Positions 1-9,332 are shown, numbered from the stretch's first letter. The stretch is 34,779 nucleotides of DNA from Anaerolineae bacterium (GCA_029933115.1 JAOZOT010000005.1:1-34779); one strand, 5' to 3'. Notes: generated by a model not told the origin, from the letters alone. A program made the numbers and translations.

Positions 1-55
1 CTCAGACCGCAAGCCTTTAACAAGTCCTGATCAGGCGGCGCCACGCCAACCGTGC
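1..55. repeat. Terminal direct repeat, copy 1 (circular contig overlap)
   Basis: ctcagaccgcaagcctttaacaagtcctgatcaggcggcgccacgccaaccgtgc is identical to 34725-34779. Confidence 0.97.
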
Positions 56-275
56 CGCTACCGCTAATGTGCATCGAGAAAGAAATGCGGGCCAGAATAG
101 TGCCGACACGCGGCTTCTCGCGCTGCGTTAGTGGAACCTGGATGTTGTTGTCAAACATATCGGCTTCCAGCGGCGTTAGGTCGTAATCAAATACCTTGTG
201 GTATTTCAACGTTCCGTCAGCCGGGCCGAAAGCGACTTTCGTTAATTTCGCTACATACGGTGGGCCAAAAGCCAT
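1..275 (-). CDS. Major tail (tube) protein, N-terminal part; continues across the junction into 34724..34046
   Basis: ATG at 275 after AGGAGGTGATAA SD; MAFGPPYVAKLTKVAFGPADGTLKYHKVFDYDLTPLEADMFDNNIQVPLTQREKPRVGTILARISFSMHISGSGTVGVAPPDQ... joins in frame to the 34046 ORF; 317 aa total. Tail tube call from gene order. Confidence 0.75.
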   Translation of the reverse strand, partial: MAFGPPYVAKLTKVAFGPADGTLKYHKVFDYDLTPLEADMFDNNIQVPLTQREKPRVGTILARISFSMHISGSGTVGVAPPDQDLLKACGL

Positions 276-430
276 TATTTATCACCTCCTTTAGTTTTTT
301 GGGTATTGGCTTTTTGGGATACCGGCGGCTTGTAGCCAGTCATCCGATACCACGCCTCTTTCTCGCGTTCGGTTTTCCTGGCCCACTTCCGGGGGTCAAA
401 ACCCTCGGGGCAGGGATATTTTGTTTTCAT
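275..430 (-). CDS. Small protein (51 aa) between tail terminator-like and tail tube genes
   Basis: MKTKYPCPEGFDPRKWARKTEREKEAWYRMTGYKPPVSQKANTQKTKGGDK*; its TAA overlaps the next ATG (TAATG). Absent from the ORF track. Confidence 0.7.
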   Translation of the reverse strand: MKTKYPCPEGFDPRKWARKTEREKEAWYRMTGYKPPVSQKANTQKTKGGDK

Positions 431-442
431 CGTTTCACCTCG

Positions 443-859
443 TTAGAATTCACGTTCATATGTTATTTCGACGTGGCAGTCAAAATACATGTAGTTCGCC
501 GTCTCCCACGTCACCGGCGGCTCTTTCCTTTTCACCTCAGCGCATATGCAGGTATTGTTCAGTTGCGGATCACTGGCCAAACTATCGGCAATATCCTCCC
601 AGATGTCATACAGGGCGTCCTCGCCGTCTTTCGCTTTCTGAATAATGCGCACGGCAACAAGCTCCACGACGAGATTGGTGCTCGTTATATAATGGCGAAT
701 TTCAGCGGGGCCGGATTTGATGAATGCACAGGGGAAATCGCTTTCGGGCAATTTGCCGATGTCAACTTCTTTATAGCTCACCAATTTCAATGATGTGCAA
801 TCATTATCAAGCTGTGCAGCGAGCGCGGCAAGGATTGTTTTCAAGCTTTGACTAGCCAT
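443..859 (-). CDS. Tail terminator/minor tail protein-like
   Basis: 138 aa; position between HK97-gp10-like and tail tube genes. Confidence 0.55.
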   Translation of the reverse strand: MASQSLKTILAALAAQLDNDCTSLKLVSYKEVDIGKLPESDFPCAFIKSGPAEIRHYITSTNLVVELVAVRIIQKAKDGEDALYDIWEDIADSLASDPQLNNTCICAEVKRKEPPVTWETANYMYFDCHVEITYEREF

Positions 860-1349
860 CGAAGCCTATCTCCTTGCGCATTTGCGCGAGCGCCTTTTCC
901 GCTTCCTTCTGTATCGGATGTCGCAGAAAGCGCTTCGGTTTTATGTAGCCGCCCGGATGATGCACGCGCCGCCTGTAAAGCGTTTCACCGCCGATAACAA
1001 ACTTCAGTCTGCCCGGCCTGCCGTCACGCCCGATACGTCCCGGCTTGGCGCTGATGCCGTGCGGCGGGATATGGCCGCCATATTCCTGAATGGCAGCGTA
1101 TTCCTTATCGCTGCTCAGGCCAATTGTCCACGCGCTTGCTCCCGTGCGCTGCGAGACGGGCGAAATTGAATTGCGCAAATTGCCCGTGCGCACTTTCATC
1201 ACCTTCGGGAAGAATGCGGTTGCTTCCGCGCGGAACTTAAATGGCAATTCCGCTACCTGTTTGGCTATAGCCCTTTTTGCGCTTTTGCCGACGCCCTTCA
1301 CCAGCGCATTTAAATCATGCCCCAGTTTATCAAGCGTGGTGACGCTCAT
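852..1349 (-). CDS. HK97 gp10-like tail completion/neck protein
   Basis: 165 aa; ...FRAEATAFFPKVMKVRTGNLRNSI... typical of the gp10 family; position in head-tail cluster. Confidence 0.75.
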   Translation of the reverse strand: MSVTTLDKLGHDLNALVKGVGKSAKRAIAKQVAELPFKFRAEATAFFPKVMKVRTGNLRNSISPVSQRTGASAWTIGLSSDKEYAAIQEYGGHIPPHGISAKPGRIGRDGRPGRLKFVIGGETLYRRRVHHPGGYIKPKRFLRHPIQKEAEKALAQMRKEIGFDG

Positions 1350-1999
1350 ATTACCAGCCTCCGGTAGCCGTTCAGCACACGCTCAACATCAGCAGGGATA
1401 CCACTTATGTATTTGTCGATAACGATAGTTTCGCCGACAAGCGTTTTTGAGCTAAGTCCGAGAAGGCCCTGGCTTTTGCGCCAACCGTTGAACGCAAGCA
1501 CTACAAGCTGGGCGACGGCGTATTCAAGGTCGCGCGGCGCGTCAAATGTTTTCCCTGCCCCAGGGTCGGGATATGCTGCGTCGACCCAGTTGCTGCAATC
1601 ATATCCGGAAGTGTAGACAACCTTGATATTATTTTCAGTGCCGGCATACCAGTTCGGCCAGGTCGCGTTCCCTTCCTGTCCGAGCTTGGGATAATGGATG
1701 TAGCGATCTTCAAACTCCTCGTAATAATCGCTGCTTTCAGTATCGTAGCTATCGTCCCCGTCCCAGATGGCGACTGAACTTATCGCTGTTACCGGCCATT
1801 CCCTAAGCCACAGCTTGTTGCTGCCATTGCCAGTATAGTATTCCGTCCGCTCAACCGATTCAAGCGTGCGGTCGCAGTAGGTCTGAACCCAGTCAGTAAC
1901 GGCCAGCGCAAGCGCCTTCAGGTCGTCGTCGTAATCGGCGCTGTCTTCGTTAAGCAGCGCTTTGATTAGCGCAAGTCTTGCAATTGCCGTTGTCGCCAT
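1346..1999 (-). CDS. Head-tail connector (gp6-like)
   Basis: 217 aa; LALIKALLNEDSADYDDDLKALALAVTDWVQTYCDRTLE...; position after the capsid genes. Confidence 0.7.
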   Translation of the reverse strand: MATTAIARLALIKALLNEDSADYDDDLKALALAVTDWVQTYCDRTLESVERTEYYTGNGSNKLWLREWPVTAISSVAIWDGDDSYDTESSDYYEEFEDRYIHYPKLGQEGNATWPNWYAGTENNIKVVYTSGYDCSNWVDAAYPDPGAGKTFDAPRDLEYAVAQLVVLAFNGWRKSQGLLGLSSKTLVGETIVIDKYISGIPADVERVLNGYRRLVI

Positions 2000-2020
2000 T
2001 TTTATTGCTCCGTTTATCCC

Positions 2021-2049
2021 GGGGGCGGACGCCGGAACCGCCCGCCCCC
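2021..2049 (-). other. GC-rich intergenic hairpin
   Basis: GGGGGCGG (2021-2028) pairs with CCGCCCCC (2042-2049); no clear U-tract. Confidence 0.4.
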
Positions 2050-2056
2050 TAAAGCA

Positions 2057-2248
2057 CTATCGCCCGTCGCGGTTAGCCAGCTTGTTTTCGTCGCCCGCTT
2101 CTTCGTGCGTCTTAACGCTGTGCGGATCGCGCGCCATGTCTTGCACGGCCACTTTCCGCTCGATTAACCTGCGGGCCTCATGCGCGGGGAACTCCGCCCT
2201 GTCGCCAGGGGTATAACGTTCCCAGGTTGTAACGAACCGCACGCGCAT
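2057..2248 (-). CDS. Small head-region protein, unknown function
   Basis: 63 aa, MRVRFVTTWERYTPGDRAEFPAHEARRLIERKVAVQD... Confidence 0.6.
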   Translation of the reverse strand: MRVRFVTTWERYTPGDRAEFPAHEARRLIERKVAVQDMARDPHSVKTHEEAGDENKLANRDGR

Positions 2249-2250
2249 GT

Positions 2251-2700
2251 TTAGCTGCCCTGAACCGTCTGACCGCTCGGCCCGTGCAGAATGCGTCCTT
2301 TCACAGCGTAAATGCCAATAATCGTTCCGCTGCTGTGCGTTCCGGTGGCGGTAACCACCACCTTGACGTAACGCTTACTGCCGCGATAGCCGAGGCAGTA
2401 AATGTTATCGTCATCGGCGGCAGCATTTACCACGCCGAACACATTAGACGTATTGCCGATAACGTCGGTATCGGCCACGTCGGTGTAAGTTCCACCGGAA
2501 GTATCGCATTCGGTCAGCTTGCAGCTCCAGTAAACCGAGCCACTAAGCGTATCGCCCGATTCACCGAAGCTCACAGCAAACGTCGCGCCCTCGTAGCCCG
2601 CAAGGTCGCAGGCATCGGAGGTCACGGTGCTTGTTGCCGTATCCGGATCGGTTAGCTGCTCAAGTAACAGCCTGTTAAATAAATCGTAACTGCACGCCAT
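2251..2700 (-). CDS. Putative head decoration/structural protein
   Basis: 149 aa, beta-rich and G/T/S/D-rich; directly after the major capsid gene. Confidence 0.5.
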   Translation of the reverse strand: MACSYDLFNRLLLEQLTDPDTATSTVTSDACDLAGYEGATFAVSFGESGDTLSGSVYWSCKLTECDTSGGTYTDVADTDVIGNTSNVFGVVNAAADDDNIYCLGYRGSKRYVKVVVTATGTHSSGTIIGIYAVKGRILHGPSGQTVQGS

Positions 2701-2717
2701 AAGCGTAGGTGCCTCCT

Positions 2718-3878
2718 TTACACCTGAACAATCTCGAATGCATAAGGGTCAACGACCGCGCCGCCCACTCTCCACCGGAAGTAGAAGTAGACGTAGCCGT
2801 CGCCCTTATACGGGTTGCGAACCACGACGAACCTCTTGGGCTTTTCAACGATGGTGTAGCCCTGGGCGAAATCGCCGACTATCAGCGGCTTGTAGCCGTT
2901 GGTGCCGTCATCCTGCATCGTCTCCGAAGTGCGGATGCGCTTGAAGAATGAGCCTTGCTGCGTCATCACCTGGAACATTGGCGTGGAGCCAGCGTCCTGG
3001 ATGAGCACCTTATACAGAGTGCCCGAATTCACCAGCGCGACCGCATTCCCGCGATACTGCGTTTTGAGGCTCAGCAAGCCCTGGATAAAGTCTTCCCAAT
3101 CCAGGTTGTCGTTGGCCGCATCGTGGCCGGTAAGAACATCCACATCGCTGTTGGTGATAACGCCTTCAGGCTCACCATCGCCTGAGCCGTTGATGAAATC
3201 CTGCCCGCCGGTATAGGCTACTTGGATTGCGGCGCGTCGTGTAAGGAAACCCTCGATGTCGTAAGCGCTGTCCTCCAGCAGTTCCTCGGATACCCTCGAG
3301 TAGAACTTGATGCCGTGGATGTGAATGATGCGCTCGCCCACTGTGGGTTCGCTTTCCGAGCCAACGGAACCTTCACCAGCATAAGCCGCCGATGGGTCTG
3401 TCTTTTGATAGGGAACAGTGAGCGAGTTGCCGCTTACCGTTTCCTTGTTCGCCAGCCCGTAAACCGGATCGATATCAACCGCAAGCTCTATAATGCGCTT
3501 TGCCATTTGCTCCGGCACGAGCACGCCTCCGGCAGATGCGTCGGTTGTCACCATTGCCGCACGGGTTTCCGGCGGTTCGTTATCGCCATGCTTCAAGTCG
3601 GTGGTCACGCCGCGTCGCAGATAGTTTTCAAACGCGCGGCTTTCGGGATCATCGGGTTCGGTCTCCTTCACCTTCTTGAAGTAGTTGTTAACGTTGTCGA
3701 TCTCCTTGCGCAACTCGGTTTCAACCCTTTTCACCTCGTCCTTGAACGCCTCGCCAAGCCGCTTTTCCATCGCCTTCGTGTCGTCGGCGGTGGGGCGCTC
3801 GGCGATTTTAGCCTTCAGTTCCTCAATGGGCGCGGTGAACTTGGGTTCGAGTTCCTCAAGTAGTTCCTTCGTATCCAT
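2718..3878 (-). CDS. Major capsid protein, HK97 fold, with N-terminal delta/scaffold-like domain
   Basis: 386 aa from ATG at 3878 (SD AGAGG): MDTKELLEELEPKFTAPIEELKAK... coiled coil, then TDASAGGVLVPEQMAKRIIELAVDIDPVYGLANKE... typical of the family. Confidence 0.9.
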   Translation of the reverse strand: MDTKELLEELEPKFTAPIEELKAKIAERPTADDTKAMEKRLGEAFKDEVKRVETELRKEIDNVNNYFKKVKETEPDDPESRAFENYLRRGVTTDLKHGDNEPPETRAAMVTTDASAGGVLVPEQMAKRIIELAVDIDPVYGLANKETVSGNSLTVPYQKTDPSAAYAGEGSVGSESEPTVGERIIHIHGIKFYSRVSEELLEDSAYDIEGFLTRRAAIQVAYTGGQDFINGSGDGEPEGVITNSDVDVLTGHDAANDNLDWEDFIQGLLSLKTQYRGNAVALVNSGTLYKVLIQDAGSTPMFQVMTQQGSFFKRIRTSETMQDDGTNGYKPLIVGDFAQGYTIVEKPKRFVVVRNPYKGDGYVYFYFRWRVGGAVVDPYAFEIVQV

Positions 3879-3912
3879 AGTTACCTCTGTTGTTTGGGAT
3901 TTGGCCAACCGT

Positions 3913-4902
3913 TCAGGCTCTAATCCTCCTTGTGAAATCATCAAGGAACTTGCTAACGGAGTGGATGTCCGCCTCCGTGATTCCGGTCGCGTCTTCCGCT
4001 TCGGCAGCTGCGCTGGCAAGTAGCGAATCGCCGCCTTGCAAATCGCAAGTCAACCCAAGCAGAAGTGCTATTTTCTCGTCTATGATCAAGCTATCCGGTA
4101 TGTAGATATTGTCATCGCTGCGTTTAGCATCGGGATGTTCTTTGAGCCAGCTTTTCGCTTTGGCCAAAGTCCAATCATCCTCTTTGGGGAACAGCAGCGC
4201 TTGAATTAGCCATTTGTCTTCCCCTTTCAGTTTGCCGTAAGTGGCCATAACGCGCGGCTTCTTTTTTACGAGCACGATGGTGCGTATCTTCTCAAACTGC
4301 TCAGGGTCGCGCACGCGATAACGAATATAATCATCAGTCTCGTCCCAGCCGGGTCGCGTTTCGAAGCCGTGAAGCGTGAACGGCTCCATTGTGAGCCAAC
4401 TATTGCGCGTTTCCGTTATGTCCGCTTTCGGATTGGCCGCGAAGCCCGGCGGGATTGTTGAATGTTCGCCCATTGCGACTTCGGTCAGTTCGGTCAAGTC
4501 CTCTTTCTTATCGTAAGTCCATTTCACCGGCCAGAAGCCGATAGAAAGCTGCGCGTCGCGGCCCAGCGCCGCCGTATGCTTTATTAGCGCGTATTCCTGT
4601 GCAGCTTCCGGCACGTCGTTGATAAGTAATTCACTTTCAACGAACAGCCCTTTCTTGTCCTCCTCAGCGTGCCTGTTGTTACCGAGCCACTTCTTCGGAT
4701 CGTGATATTTATATACCGGCCACACGCCCTTCAGGTGTTTCACCGTCTGCTTAAATGCGCCGGGCTTCACAATTTCGCGGTAGGCTTCTACGAGCACATT
4801 GAAGACGCTTGCGTAGCCGCGAATAACGCCCACATCACCCTCAACGTCAGCGCCCCGTATATCAAGCGCGCAGGTCAAATATCTTTTATCTCGTTTTCTC
4901 AT
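3913..4902 (-). CDS. HK97-family prohead protease with C-terminal extension
   Basis: MRKRDKRYLTCALDIRGADVEGDVGVIRGYASVFN...; YKYHDPKKWLGN; LSIGFWPVKW; lies between portal and capsid genes. Confidence 0.85.
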   Translation of the reverse strand: MRKRDKRYLTCALDIRGADVEGDVGVIRGYASVFNVLVEAYREIVKPGAFKQTVKHLKGVWPVYKYHDPKKWLGNNRHAEEDKKGLFVESELLINDVPEAAQEYALIKHTAALGRDAQLSIGFWPVKWTYDKKEDLTELTEVAMGEHSTIPPGFAANPKADITETRNSWLTMEPFTLHGFETRPGWDETDDYIRYRVRDPEQFEKIRTIVLVKKKPRVMATYGKLKGEDKWLIQALLFPKEDDWTLAKAKSWLKEHPDAKRSDDNIYIPDSLIIDEKIALLLGLTCDLQGGDSLLASAAAEAEDATGITEADIHSVSKFLDDFTRRIRA

Positions 4903-6953
4903 ACAGCCTCCGATTCTTTGAATAGCGGCGCGGTGTTGCAGCGGCAGTTGATGTCCTCGGCGGGGTCGCCGGTCTGTCCGGGGCATTGCCCGCCGTTGCT
5001 GAATGTCTCGTTTATTCCGACCACTTCCCCGTCCATTGCCTGATGTGTTTCGCGCACATCCGCGTCCCGTGCAGTTATCCATTCCTTGAGTGGCACGCCG
5101 CCCTGTTTGTAGCCTTCAATCTGCGCGTAGTTTACCGTGCGCCCCGTTTCCGTGCGGCTGATGGCGATGCTGCGTCCCCGGCTAATATTCGCGCCCCAGC
5201 TTGAATACAATTCCTCGATACGGGCGCGAAGCTTGTCTGCTCCTTCGCCTTCGGCCATACCCTCTTCCAGCACTGCTTTGATTTTCTTGCCGGTATAATC
5301 GTTGATTAAGCGCGAGCGTTCAGCAATGTCGGCGGCGAGCCATTCTTTTATATCAGGCCGTTCAACGTCAAACAAAATGTCCGAGCCGATTTCATCAAGC
5401 GCATCCTGGCCGAACTCCATTGTCATGCTCACATAAATGCCGTGCATTTCCTCGGCGTAGTGCGCGTTCTCCTCGGGGCCGAATATATTGCCAGCAATAT
5501 CACGCTTGCTGGCGCCGACCCACGTGCCGATATTTTCAAGCACGCGCGCCTTTTGCCCTTTCCAGAAGCGTCGCAAATCGCGCTCAAACAAGCCTTCGTA
5601 AATGCGGCGCGTGCGGTCGTAGCGCTTGTATTTTCGCAACCGCGCTTCCTCTGTGCGATAAAGCGAATGCTCGGAAACATAATCAAGCACGTCACCGTGT
5701 TGTTGCCTGGCGTTCACGCCCAGAATGCGTATCTTGCCGCGCGCGCTTTCCTCGGGTTTGTTTTCCGGTAAGCTGCCGAAGGGGATTTGATTGAAGCCGA
5801 CAAGAATCACATCGCCGCCTTCCACGTCTTCAAGCCCCACCTCCTGGCGGCGCTCGTTTACGGTCAGCCACCAGGCGGTATTCAGTCGGTTCACCTTTTC
5901 ATTCAGGTCAGGTCGCAATGCATCTACATGCTCGGTATTGATTGCCAGCCGAATACTCTTTTCATATTTGGGGAGTAACCAGGCATTCATCTCCTGGCTG
6001 AAATGATTCGCAAGTGGTAGGACAGTTTCGTGATAAAAGGCCTTGCGCGCCTCACGATAATTGCTGTAAGTGCTGTTGGCCATATCGCCCAGAAGCTGTG
6101 AGGGAACGCCCAGCACGGCGCATATCTCGCGCATCATGTCGCGTTTGCCCTCAAGCCAATCAAGGTCTTTGGCGTTCAAGCCGAATTCCCTGAAGTCGCC
6201 AAGCTCACCTGGCAAAACTTTTATCTTGCCCGCATTCTTGGGGCCGCCAAGCTCGCGCTCGTATTTCTCCTGCGCTTTTATCAAGTCAATGTGACCCGGC
6301 AGCGCGTTCTTAAGCGTAAGCAGAATCGACGTGCGTCCCATATTATCAAGCAGGCTTTTGTTCCACTGCACGGCGGAATTGAAAGCCAGAATTATCGGCT
6401 TGGCAGCGGTAACAGGCGAAAAGCCCTGCAACTTGCTTCGCGGATTCGGGAACGCTATGTGCCGCATCTCATCGGATTGGATTGGCTCTGCCCTGTTTGT
6501 GATTTTGTAATAATGCTCCAATCCAATCTGAACTAATTCCACGTTATCCGGATTGACAAGCTCCATCATCGGGCTTGCGCTTGGGCGCCCGCCTGCCCCA
6601 CTTGGCAGGTGTATGAAACTGATTCCCGCCAGGTATATATGCGCCACCCATTGCTGAAGAAATTCGCTGAACGATTGCAAGTTGTTGGGGCGCGTGAATA
6701 ATTGGTGCAGCGGCTCACCCGGCTCAACCACTTCATCGTCTTTGACGAATACGAAATCAATTCCGCTTATCGCGTTCGCGATTTCGTTTATGCAGGCGTA
6801 AACAATCGGGTTGGACGAATACGCTTTAGTGTAAGCGGTATGAAAATCCCACGGCGTGCTATCGCCTTCTTTCAGCCCAAGAAATTCCAGCAGGCTTGAG
6901 CTGAGTGCCCTTACTTGTGGTGCTCGCCGTATGTCGAATCCGAATATTCTCAT
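4899..6953 (-). CDS. Portal protein fused to MuF/SPP1 gp7-like minor head protein
   Basis: 684 aa. N-terminal portal (VYACINEIANAI; LLGDMANSTYSNYREARKAFYHETVLPL); C-terminal morphogenesis domain (RSIAISRTETGRTVNYAQIEGYKQGGVPLKEWITARDADVRETHQAMDGE...EDINCRC). Confidence 0.9.
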   Translation of the reverse strand: MRIFGFDIRRAPQVRALSSSLLEFLGLKEGDSTPWDFHTAYTKAYSSNPIVYACINEIANAISGIDFVFVKDDEVVEPGEPLHQLFTRPNNLQSFSEFLQQWVAHIYLAGISFIHLPSGAGGRPSASPMMELVNPDNVELVQIGLEHYYKITNRAEPIQSDEMRHIAFPNPRSKLQGFSPVTAAKPIILAFNSAVQWNKSLLDNMGRTSILLTLKNALPGHIDLIKAQEKYERELGGPKNAGKIKVLPGELGDFREFGLNAKDLDWLEGKRDMMREICAVLGVPSQLLGDMANSTYSNYREARKAFYHETVLPLANHFSQEMNAWLLPKYEKSIRLAINTEHVDALRPDLNEKVNRLNTAWWLTVNERRQEVGLEDVEGGDVILVGFNQIPFGSLPENKPEESARGKIRILGVNARQQHGDVLDYVSEHSLYRTEEARLRKYKRYDRTRRIYEGLFERDLRRFWKGQKARVLENIGTWVGASKRDIAGNIFGPEENAHYAEEMHGIYVSMTMEFGQDALDEIGSDILFDVERPDIKEWLAADIAERSRLINDYTGKKIKAVLEEGMAEGEGADKLRARIEELYSSWGANISRGRSIAISRTETGRTVNYAQIEGYKQGGVPLKEWITARDADVRETHQAMDGEVVGINETFSNGGQCPGQTGDPAEDINCRCNTAPLFKESEAV

Positions 6954-6954
6954 T

Positions 6955-8301
6955 TCACCAATCCAATGTGATCACATCACCACCACGCATTGCCTCCCAT
7001 TCCTTGATATAGTTAGCGAAATGCGCCGTGGTGTCCACCTGATCGTCGTGTTTGCCGCGCGGGAATTCGGCGTGCTCGTGCACGAAGTCATTTACCCAGG
7101 GTTCGCCATCAGCAAGGAACAATCGGTGCGTTTGTTGTAGTCCAATCGCTTGCTCCGCGCGCGAGAGCTTGTCTTTATCGGCAGTAACAATCTTGATAGG
7201 CAAGCGAGTTTCGCGCTGTAGCGCTTGCTGTGATTGTTTACCTGATGCCCCTTCCTCTACCAAAACACACATCGGGCTTACACGATGCTCCTCCTGTGCC
7301 GCTAATTCGTATTCGCCTTTTAGCGCTACTACCAGATCGGGGAATTCCATTCTGGCACGATAGATTCTACGGCAAAAGTAACCTTCGGGGATAACCCACC
7401 AAGTGGCAATTACCGTGAAATCATTTTCCTTCTTGATGCCTATAGCCGTATCAACCACCTGCACAACGTGCAGCGGCTTGCCCAGCATCGCCGTGCGTAT
7501 ATAGCGCCAGTCCTCACGCTTGAAGTAATTGCCGCTTTCCGGCGTTGGGTTTTGCTGGTAAAGCGCTTCCCAGCTATGTTTGCTGATAGTAAGATTCTCA
7601 AAATACTCAACGGGAAACCGTTCCGTCCAGAGTGCCTCGCCTTCCGAACGGCCAAGCGGGTCTACCTCGTTGCCTGCTGCCAGCGCGGGCAGCTTCACCA
7701 CTTCCCACCTCTCGCCCTCAGCCTCCAGCAGCCGACCTACAAGGTCGTCATGGTGACGGCGCGTCATAATGAATATCACGCCAGCGTTTGGTTCAAGTCG
7801 TGTCTGAATATCTTCTTGCCACCATTTCCACGCGCGTTCGCGGTAGGTTTCGCTACGGGCCTCCTCGGCGCTCTTGACGACATCGTCCAGCACCATAAGG
7901 TTCAGGCGGCGTCCGGTAATCGCGCCACCAACGCCAACTGTCACCATGCCGCCGTCGGCGTTTTCTATATGCCAGCGGGAGACGGCGCTGCTGTCGGAAG
8001 CGACGCTTATACCGAGCTGGCTGCTGAAGCGATTGATCAAGTTGCGCGCTTTTCGTCCCCATTCGGCGGCGAATTCGGCTGTGTGCGCTGCCAGCCCAAC
8101 GCGCCAGCTCGGGAAGTGCGACAATGCCCAGATGATAGTCCATAAAGAAGTGAGCGTGCTTTTGCCGTGGCCCGGCGGTAGAAGTATCATCAGCCGCTTA
8201 TTGCGCCCGGTGATCACATCCACAATCTTGCGGTCAATTAGCCGGACGTGCTGGGGAAGCAGATAAGGGTCGCTATCCGCTCGCGTCAGCCACGCCGCCA
8301 T
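6955..8301 (-). CDS. terL: Terminase large subunit
   Basis: Walker A LPPGHGKST, Walker B LMVLDDV, C-terminal nuclease VVDTAIGIKKENDFTVI and GKHDDQVD. Start taken at MAAWLTRADSD (8301). Confidence 0.93.
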   Translation of the reverse strand: MAAWLTRADSDPYLLPQHVRLIDRKIVDVITGRNKRLMILLPPGHGKSTLTSLWTIIWALSHFPSWRVGLAAHTAEFAAEWGRKARNLINRFSSQLGISVASDSSAVSRWHIENADGGMVTVGVGGAITGRRLNLMVLDDVVKSAEEARSETYRERAWKWWQEDIQTRLEPNAGVIFIMTRRHHDDLVGRLLEAEGERWEVVKLPALAAGNEVDPLGRSEGEALWTERFPVEYFENLTISKHSWEALYQQNPTPESGNYFKREDWRYIRTAMLGKPLHVVQVVDTAIGIKKENDFTVIATWWVIPEGYFCRRIYRARMEFPDLVVALKGEYELAAQEEHRVSPMCVLVEEGASGKQSQQALQRETRLPIKIVTADKDKLSRAEQAIGLQQTHRLFLADGEPWVNDFVHEHAEFPRGKHDDQVDTTAHFANYIKEWEAMRGGDVITLDW

Positions 8302-8779
8302 TGTCGCTGGGCTCGCCCGCCACAGGTTGTTCAATATGTGCAACGACTTTTTGGGCAAACTCGACAATACCGTCGATTGTGCCGAGCAATTCTGCAAACT
8401 CGCCGCCAGTAGATGTCACCTCCAGTTTCTGCGGTTTAGTGCTGATAACGTCCGCTTGCAGCAAACGCAGAAGCTCTATGGCTTCTCTGTTGCTGCTGAT
8501 TTCAAGTTGCTCCTCGATATACTGCTGAACCTTGTCCGCTAAAGCGTCAAGGATTTCGCGGTAGCGCTCACTGTAACCGATATGATTTTCAATACCGCGC
8601 TGGGCAAGGCGCTGAACGTAACCCTTCCAATTTTCGTTACGTGCCCACGTCTTTACGGTCGAATAAGACCTCTTGAAATGCTTAGCCGTGCGCTTCAAGC
8701 TGCGCCCGTTTTCCAGCCACCACTTGAGCGCGTCAAGGTGCACGGGCACGCCATTGCCGACTGTCTCGCCATTCGCCAT
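8273..8779 (-). CDS. Terminase small subunit-like HTH protein
   Basis: SLKRTAKHFKRSYSTVKTWARNENWKG HTH; overlaps the upstream end of terL. Start MANGETVGNG at 8779. Confidence 0.7.
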   Translation of the reverse strand: MANGETVGNGVPVHLDALKWWLENGRSLKRTAKHFKRSYSTVKTWARNENWKGYVQRLAQRGIENHIGYSERYREILDALADKVQQYIEEQLEISSNREAIELLRLLQADVISTKPQKLEVTSTGGEFAELLGTIDGIVEFAQKVVAHIEQPVAGEPSDNGGVADASG

Positions 8780-8780
8780 A

Positions 8781-8969
8781 TCAGGAGCGCTTGAACCGCG
8801 CGAATATAATCGCAAACGCCGCAGCGACGTCAAAGCCCAACTGGCAGAATTGCTTTACCTGCGCAAGAAACTCAGGGTCGTCAATTAAGCCAGGCATACC
8901 CGTGAAATAACCTGCGGCTAAAAACACCATCGCAATAACAACCGCCCATACCGTTCGTGATTTGCTCAT
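8781..8969 (-). CDS. Small membrane protein, holin-like
   Basis: 62 aa MSKSRTVWAVVIAMVFLAAGYFTG...FDVAAAFAIIFARFKRS; two hydrophobic segments; next to the XhlA-like gene. Confidence 0.5.
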   Translation of the reverse strand: MSKSRTVWAVVIAMVFLAAGYFTGMPGLIDDPEFLAQVKQFCQLGFDVAAAFAIIFARFKRS

Positions 8970-8973
8970 AATT

Positions 8974-9207
8974 TCAACCTCCCAGATTGCTGAGGACGTA
9001 GGCGAAAGTTTGTGCGGCCACGGCAATAAGCAGCGTAACGATTCCGCCTATCGCTACCTTGAGAAGAGATTCGATGCCGTTCAACCGGGTCTGTAAGGTC
9101 GCCAACATTATGTCGTGTTGGTCTACGCGACTGTCAATCTTTTCGATGCGCTTCCATTGCGCGCCCTGTTGCCGCTTCAATTCGGTAACCGCATCCACAT
9201 CCACCAT
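8974..9207 (-). CDS. XhlA-like holin accessory protein
   Basis: 77 aa; coiled coil followed by one C-terminal TM (VAIGGIVTLLIAVAAQTFAYVL); GGAGG SD. Confidence 0.6.
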   Translation of the reverse strand: MVDVDAVTELKRQQGAQWKRIEKIDSRVDQHDIMLATLQTRLNGIESLLKVAIGGIVTLLIAVAAQTFAYVLSNLGG

Positions 9208-9248
9208 TTGTCCTCCGTGCATATAGTAGAGTGCGCGCGAACACACCC

Positions 9249-9315
9249 TCTATAGTTAATATGGGGGGTATGGACTGAAATGGACGCCAATGGGTGGAAT
9301 AGGACTTGAATGGAC
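9249..9315 (-). promoter_or_regulatory. Candidate late promoter with paired activator-site repeats
   Basis: 14-bp repeats GGACTGAAATGGAC (9272-9285) and GGACTTGAATGGAC (9302-9315), 30 bp apart; TATAGA -10-like at 9254-9249 (minus); upstream of holin/terminase genes. Confidence 0.5.
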
Positions 9316-9332
9316 AGTCCCGCGCGTGCGCG

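Noticed and set aside
1-55. Biological direct terminal repeat
   Set aside because: 55 bp equals a common assembly k-mer and falls inside a structural gene, so assembly overlap of a circular genome is more likely.
131-793. Plus-strand ORF of 220 aa and similar long plus ORFs (3222..3863, 7468..8145, 19522..20460, 31464..32129)
   Set aside because: They lie antisense to well-supported structural or SbcDC genes, show no recognisable domains, and fit chance open frames opposite GC-rich coding DNA.
3879-4019. 47-aa N-terminal extension of the capsid ORF in the track
   Set aside because: A better start with SD AGAGG exists at 3878; the extension overlaps the protease gene end.
4903-5082. N-terminal extension of the protease ORF
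   Set aside because: Overlaps the portal-MuF C-terminus; ATG at 4902 overlaps the portal stop (ATGA).
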